This document shows, in pieces, positions 57,211-64,000 of a DNA stretch of 64,000 bases. The notes under the pieces are model-generated. The model ran no database searches, had not been told where the DNA came from, and worked only from the letters and a program-made list of their open reading frames with translations. Origin of the DNA: Trachythela sp. YZ-2020 (taxonomy: Eukaryota > Cnidaria > Anthozoa > Malacalcyonacea > Clavulariidae); NCBI GenBank assembly GCA_016169945.1, contig JADLSH010000389.1, forward strand, positions 62,001 to 126,000, in the 5' to 3' direction. The position numbers and the translations under genes were made by a program. Position 1 is the first letter of the stretch; every line of letters starts with the position of its first letter.

Positions 57211-59556
57211 AATTCTATACATTTTTAAACCCGCCTAAAAAGGGAATGTATGACTCTTAACTCTATCACAACGAAATCTGATTTCCATTTTCCTGTTTTT
57301 AACACGAAATTCCACCAATCCAAATGGCTTTGTCTTAGGAATGCACATTTGTGATTATATTTGGAATTGGCCATACACAATGATAACGGCGATCGAAAAA
57401 TGACGCAATTCGTACAAAATTTTCAAGGAATCCGTAACACACCGACCTACCAGGATACTTTAATTGGAATGCTAAAATATACTAGGCATTGTCACTGAGT
57501 CCCTCATCAAGCTCAGTGTTGTAAAATACTCAAGTCTTTGTCAGTATCAAATGTGCGGTTGTAATGATGCTTACCTATTTGGAATAGAATACGATCCGTA
57601 TGTTCCGAAAAGACGAATCGTTCCCACTCATTTCCCCTTTTCCATTCCTCAGAAGTTGAAATTTGAAACGATTCGAGTTACGTTTGACAATGGCTAAAGA
57701 GCTAGAGTTTCTCTCGACAAAATAGTTAACAAATCCGATTGAGTAAACACAATTCAAAGAAATATTTATAGTAATGTTAGTAAAGATACATGTCGGAACT
57801 TACCGCCAATATCAATAAAGAGCCCAGCAGTTCCAAGAAGGAAAATTATACACAGCCTCATTCTCAAGGTAAGGAGAAAAACACAGATGACTATACTAAA
57901 ATTGTTATTAAAAGTTTTCTTTTAAATCCAGAAAAAATTGAGCTCGCTTCACAATATTTTTACTCCGCAGAAAAATTCCTTAAATGCTGCTGCACTTATG
58001 TTAGTAGTACTTGACTTATTCACGCTGCTGTCTGGAACAACGAGGAAAATGTCTACTTGCTTTTATATTTGCCGACAGAATTACTTTATGTGAGCTACTG
58101 GTTGCCATAAGAGAGCAATAACGGGTTGCTAATGCTTGCTCCAAGATATCATTCAATGAAAATGCGTGGGAATAAAGAATTTTCATCCGGTCAATTTCTG
58201 ACGATTTTCGTTCAATAACACACATTACAAAGATTCCTCTGTTTCTACAATGAGAGTATGTATAAACGAATCGCTATATTGACTTATATTGCAATGTCAT
58301 TGATTTAGTGTGAAAATTGGCATCTCAAAGTATTTGAATTTGATAAAATGCCCCAACTTATCATTCTTTGTTCCGTGATCTACAAACGTAAAATAATTAA
58401 ATTTTAATTGTTGTTCCACAATTTTGTTATGGACACAGTTGTTGCCATTTGCCAAATATAATTGAGATCGTTTGTTAACACAAGACAGGTAATTTTTTTC
58501 ATCATTCAAACATTTTGATCGTCCATATATCTTGATGGATTCTCTTGACAAATCAGCCAAATTAATAAGTTTGAAACATGTCAAATCCACGCATCCTATA
58601 TATACGCGTGACATTGCATAACTAGAAATTACGTAATGATAAATAGAATCCTATACGTGGCTAATGTAACGTAATGAATTCAATGACTCTTTACCATGGG
58701 CCGTGGGATATAAGAGAATATCTAAGGGTAGATCTTTCAACGGTATGAATTCAAAGACTCTTTACCATGGGCCGTGGGATAGAAGATAATATTTAAGGGT
58801 AGATCTTGCAACGGTAGATCAAATTTGCAATTACAAATTGTACAAAATCATTATAAATTTTGTCGTCTAACTATATACAAGTAGCGGACTTTCACTTCTG
58901 AGATCCTGGGTTCGAGTATTATGAAGTAGTAAAAGCTTTGTAATAACGGTTTGTTTTTCCATATTTAGTTTATAGTCAACCTACGCTTTCGACTGGCACG
59001 TATATTATCCGTGAGAACATGCTATTTCTTAAAATTCCTTTAACAAATTTACACAATTACTGAAATCTATTTTTCAACCTGTTTTTCGCTAATTACTATC
59101 ACCAAAATACTATTCAGAGTTCTTATTGTCTCCTCTAAAATTGTTATGAAAACTCTTGCTATTTCTTACTTGATTATATTTATTTAATATTTTCACCAAC
59201 TATACACTGCATACAACCAACAAAGAATTATTAAAAATTCGTTGCCCCTGTTAATGACCAGGTTCGCTTGAATTCTTTAAATATCTGGAGCAATTAGAAT
59301 AAACTAGGGAATGTGAACAAGTTCTTTAAAAGCAACTTACGACTGGTCCTTCATACTAAATTAAATAACTCTAATATTATTCCATAGTAAGTAATACTGT
59401 TGAAGCATGATCACATACTGTAGTCACGATTATACTACGAAAACATTTGTTTTTAAAATGTTTTTTGTTTCTAAAGTGGTATTCTTAAGTGACTCGAAAC
59501 ACAGGGCGTGGTTAAAACTGTTTATCAAATCCGAAAATGTTTGATTTTTGATCCGA
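57211..59556. repeat. Tandem 2.3-kb repeat, unit 2
   Basis: Second copy, longest because of a 71-bp internal duplication (58674-58744 repeated at 58745-58815). The plus-strand 74-codon frame (57790-58014) is open. Only in this unit is a 105-codon minus-strand frame open (58614-58297), with MSRVYIGCVDLTCFKLINL and further Cys residues; the other units are broken by 2-bp and single-base changes. Confidence 0.9.
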
Positions 59557-61793
59557 AATTCTATACATTTTTAAGCCCGCGTAAAAAGGGAATGTATGAC
59601 TCTTAACTCTATCACAGCGAAATCTGATTTCCATTTTCCTGTTTTTACACGAAATTCCACCAATCCAAATGGCATTTTCTTAGGAATGCACATTTGTGAT
59701 TATATTTGGAATTGGCCATACACAATGATAACGGCGATCGAAAAATGACGCAATTCGGACAAAATTTTCAAGGAATCCGTAACACACCGACCTACCAGGA
59801 TCCTTTAATCGGAATGCTAAAACATACTAGGCATTGTCACTGAGTCCTCCTCAAGCTCAGTGTTGTAAAATACTCAAGTCTTTGTAAGAATCAAATGGGC
59901 GGTTGTAATGATGCCTACCTATTTGGAATAGAATACGATCCGTAAGTTCCGAGATGACGAATCGTTCCCACTCATTTCCCTTTTTCCATTCCTCAGAAGT
60001 TGAAATTTGAAACGATTCGAGTTACGTTTGACAAGGGCTAAAGAGCTAGAGTTTCTCTCGACAAAATAGTTAACAAATCCGATTGAGTAAACACAATTCA
60101 AAGAGATCTTTATAGTAATGTTGGTAAAGATACATGTCAGAACTTACCACCAATATCATTAGAGAGCCCAGCAGTTCCAAGAAGGAACATTATACACAGC
60201 CTCATTCTCAAGTTAAGGAGAAAAACACAGATGACTATACAAAAATTGTTATTAAAAGTTTTCTTTTAAATCCAGAAGGAATTGAGCTCGCTTCACAATA
60301 TTTTTACTCAGCAGAACGATTCCTTAAATGCTGCGGCACTTATGTTAGTAGTGCTTGACTTATTCACGCTGCTGTCTGAAACAGCGAGAAAAATGTGTAC
60401 TTGCTTTTATATTTCCCGTCAGAATTACTTTACGTCAGCTACTGGGTGCCATAGGAGAGCAATAACAGGTTGTTAATATTTACTCCAAGATAACATTCAA
60501 TGAAATGCGTGGGAATAAAGAATTTTCATCCGGTCAATTTCTGGCGATTTTCGTTCAATAACACTACACATTACAAAGATTTCTCTGTTTCTACAGTGAG
60601 AGTATGTATAAAAGAATCGCTATATTGACTTATGTTGCAATGTCATTGATTTCGTGTGAAAATTGGCATTTCAAAGCATCTGAATTTGATAAAATGCACC
60701 AACTTATCATCCTTTGTTCCGTGATCTACCACCGTAAAATAATTAAATTTTAATTGTTGTTCCACAATTTTGTTATGGATACAGTTGTTACCAAATATAA
60801 TTAAAGATCGCTTGTTAACACAAGAGAGGTAATTTTTTGATCATTCAAATATTTTGATCGTCCATATATCTTGATGGATTCTCTTGGCAAATCAGCCAAA
60901 TTAATAAGTTTGAAACACGTCAAATCGACGCATCCTATATACGCGTGACATTGCATTACTAGAAATTACGTAATAATATATAGAATCCTATACGTGGCTA
61001 ATGTAATGTAATGAATTCAATAACTCTTTACCATGGGCCGTGGAATATAAGAGAATATTTAAGGGTAGATCTTGCAACGGTAGCTCAAATTTGCAATTAC
61101 AAATTGTACAAAATCATTATAAATTTTGTCGTCTAACTATACAAATAGCGGCCTTTCACTTCTAAGATCCTGGGTTCGAGTATTCTGAAGTAGTAAAAGC
61201 TTTGTAATAACGGTTTGTTTTTCCATATTTAGTTTATAGTCAACCTACGCTTTTGACTGGCACGTATCTTATCCGTGAGAAGATGCTATGTCTTAAAATT
61301 CCTTTAACAAATTTAAACAATTACTGAAATCTATTGATCAACCTGTTTTTCGCTAATTACTATCACCAAAATACTAGTCAGAGTTTTTATTGTTTCCTCT
61401 AAAATTGTTATAGAAACTCTTGCTATTTCTTACTTGATAATATTTATTTCATACTTTCACCAACTATACACTGCATACAACCAACAAAGAATTGTTAAAA
61501 ATTCGTTGCGCCTGTTAATGACCAGGGTCGCTTGAATTCTTTAAATATCTGGAGCAATTAGAATAAACTAGCGAATGTGAGCAAGTTCTTTAAAAGCAAC
61601 TTACGACTCGTCCAGCATACTAAATTAAATAACTCTAATATTATCCCATAGTAAGTAATAATGTTGAAGCACTACGAAAACCTTTGTTTTTGAAATGTTT
61701 TTTTGTTTCTAAAGTGGTATTCTTAAGTGACTCGAAACACAGGGCGTGGTTAAAACTGTTTTTCAAATCCGAAAATGTTTGATTTTTGACCGA
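59557..61793. repeat. Tandem 2.3-kb repeat, unit 3
   Basis: Third copy. The 74-codon plus frame (60134-60358) is open, but the donor-like CAAGGTAAGG inside it, present in the other three units, is changed to CAAGTTAAGG here. The minus frame at 60101-59919 is open over 60 codons. Confidence 0.9.
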
Positions 61794-63873
61794 AATTCTA
61801 TACATTTTTAAACCCGCGTAAAAAGGGAATGTATGACTCTTAATTCTATCACAACGAAATTTGATTTCCATTTTCCTGTTTTTAACACGAAATTCCACCA
61901 ATCCAAATGGCTTTGTCTTAGGAATGCACATTTGTGATTATATTTGGAATTGGCCATACACAATGATAACGGCGATCGAAAAATGACGCAATTCGGACAA
62001 AATTTTCAAGGAATCCGTAACACACCGACCTACCAGGATCCTTTAATCGGAATGCTAAAATATACTAGGCATTGTCACTGAGTCCCTCCTCAAGCTCAGT
62101 GTTGTAAAATACTCAAGTCTTTGTCAGAATCAAATGGGCGGTTGTAATGATGCTTACCTATTTGGAATAGAATACGATCCGTATGTTCCGAGAAGACGAA
62201 TCGTTCCCACTCATTTCCCCTTTTCCATTCCTCAGAAGTTGAAATTTGAAACGATTCGAGTTACGTTTGACAAGGGCTAAAGAGCTAGAGTTTCTCTCGA
62301 CAAAATAGTTAACAAATCCGATTGATTAAACACAATTCAAAGAAATATTCATAGTAATGTTAGTAAAGATACATGTCAGAACTTACCGCCAATATCAATA
62401 AAGAGTCCAGCAGTTCCAAGAAGGAACATTATACACAGCCTCATTCTCAAGGTAAGGAGAAAAACACAGATGACTATACAAAAATTGTTATTACAAGTTT
62501 TCTTTTAAATCCAGAAGGAATTGAGCTCGCTTCACAATATTTTTACTTAGCAGAACGATTCCTTAAATGCTGCTGCACTTATGTTAGTAGTACTTGACTT
62601 ATTCACGCTGCTGTCTGAAACAGCGAGAAAAATGTCTACTTGCTTTTATATTTCCCGACAGAATTACTTTACGTGAGCTACTGGTTGCCATAAGAGAGCA
62701 ATAACAGGTTGCTAATGCTTGCTCCAAGATATCATTCAATCAAAATGCGTGGGAATAAAGAATTTTCATCCGTTCAATTTCTGGCGATTTTCGTTCAATA
62801 ACACACATTACAAAGATTCCTCTGTTTCTACAGTGAGAGTATGTATAAAAGAATCGCTATATTGACTTATATTGCAATGTCATTGATTTAGTGTGAAAAT
62901 TGGCATTTCAAAGTATCTGAATTTGATAAAATGCACCAACTTATCATCCTTTGTTCCGTGATCTACCACCGTAAAATAATTAAATTTTAATTGTTTTTCC
63001 ACAATTTTGTTATGGATACAGTTGTTACCAAATATAATTAAGATCGTTTGTTAACACAAGAGAAGTAATTTTTTTCATCATTCAAACATTTTGATCGTCC
63101 ATATATCTTGATGGATTCTCTTGACAAATCAGCCAAATTAATAAGTTTGAAACATGTCAAATCGACGCATCCTATATACGCGTGACATTGCATAACTAGA
63201 AATTACGTAATAATATATAGAATCCTATACGTGGCTAATGTAACGTAATGAATTCAATAACTCTTTACCATGGGCCGTTGGATATAAGAGAATATTTAAG
63301 GGTAGATCTTGCAACGGTAGATCAAATTTGCAATTACAAATTGTACAAAATCATTATAAATTTTGTCGTCTAACTATATACAAGTAGCGGACTTTCACTT
63401 CTGAGATCCTGGGTTCGAGTATTATGAAGTAGTAAAAGCTTTGTAATAACGGTTTGTTTTTCCATATTTAGTTTATAGTCAACCTACGCTTTTGACTGGC
63501 ACGTATATTATCCGTGAGAACATGCTATGTCTTAAAATTCCTTTAACAAATTTAAACAATTACTGAAATCTATTGATCAACCTGTTTTTCGCTAATTACT
63601 ATCACCAAAATACTAGTCAGAGTTTTTATTGTTTCCTCTAAAATTGTTATGAAAACTCTTGCTATTTCTTACTTGATTATATTTATTTCATATTTTCACC
63701 AACTATACACTGCATACAACCAACAAAGAATTATTAAAAATTCGTTGCGCCTGTTAATGACCAGGTTCGCTTGAATTCTTTAAATATCTGGAGCAATTGG
63801 AATAAACTAGCGAATGTGAGCAAGTTCTTTAAAAGCAACTTACGACTGGTCCTTAATACTAAATTAAATAACT
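61794..63873. repeat. Tandem 2.3-kb repeat, unit 4 (truncated)
   Basis: Fourth copy, ending at about 63873 within AAATTAAATAACTTT and lacking the last roughly 160-180 bp found in units 1-3. The plus-strand 74-codon frame (62373-62597) is open. Confidence 0.85.
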
Positions 63874-63949
63874 TTATTATATAAAGTATAGTGCTTTATA
63901 GAGATTTCGAGCACTGATAAAACTGATAATCTCACACGTCAGATTATTT

Positions 63950-63976
63950 ATGATAATTTCACATGTGAAAATTATC
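63950..63976. repeat. Palindrome near the window end
   Basis: GATAATTTCACATGTGAAAATTATC is a near-perfect palindrome given here as positions 63952-63976, centred on ACATGT. It lies beside CAACCAATCACG, an arrangement also seen in fold-back elements elsewhere in the window. Probably the start of another element cut by the window edge. Confidence 0.4.
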
Positions 63977-64000
63977 GCTTTTCAACCAATCACGGAATCA

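Noticed and set aside
58016..58225. 69-codon minus-strand frame in 2.3-kb unit 2
   Set aside because: It is present in only one unit and has no recognisable domain.

Overview
This is eukaryotic, AT-rich, repeat-dense animal DNA with spliced genes and many DNA transposons and LINEs. A membrane-mucin gene with SEA modules, a cnidarian-style retroelement/transposon coiled-coil ORF (WSSPG...IKWY motifs) and KIAA1958/Crypton-type remnants all fit a marine invertebrate. I favour a cnidarian but cannot prove it from this window.

The only convincing host gene lies on the minus strand. One very long exon (41168 to 33730) encodes seven SEA-like modules separated by Thr/Pro/Ser tracts of a 9-residue repeat, followed by a single transmembrane helix. 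The exon ends in phase at a GTGAGT donor. The best candidate for its cytoplasmic-tail exon (a CAG acceptor, then SRFRRRSTYC and a stop) occurs four times downstream, at 25.3, 18.2, 13.1 and 8.1 kb. The copies exist because the 3' end of the gene was tandemly duplicated into four near-identical units (8139-13083, 13084-18240, 18241-25311, 25312-33731). Each unit carries a large array of a 29-bp satellite, so about 500 satellite monomers sit inside the presumed last intron. A single in-frame TAA at 39264-39262 interrupts the mucin reading frame.

The left flank (1-8.1 kb) and the 43.5-52.5 kb region contain diverged copies of the same ancestral sequence, each hit by different mobile elements. 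The left flank holds MITEs, a frameshifted Crypton-type remnant (2.2 kb) and a TTAA-flanked element with long inverted repeats (4957-7222) carrying the coiled-coil ORF. The right copy holds a nested stack: a LINE (about 43686-48987), split by a TA-flanked MITE and by an element with an 8-bp target duplication (44864-48600). That element contains a long palindrome of two intron-bearing IS630/Tc1-type transposase copies, one of which carries a further insertion with a Crypton-type exon. Another element with 8-bp duplications lies at 50202-52074.

The right end (54954-63873) is a tandem array of four units of about 2.24-2.35 kb with no recognised function. 52.5-54.9 kb shows only simple repeats and a short hairpin motif resembling the tail of Penelope-like elements. 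I recognise no functional rRNA or tRNA gene and no CRISPR array.
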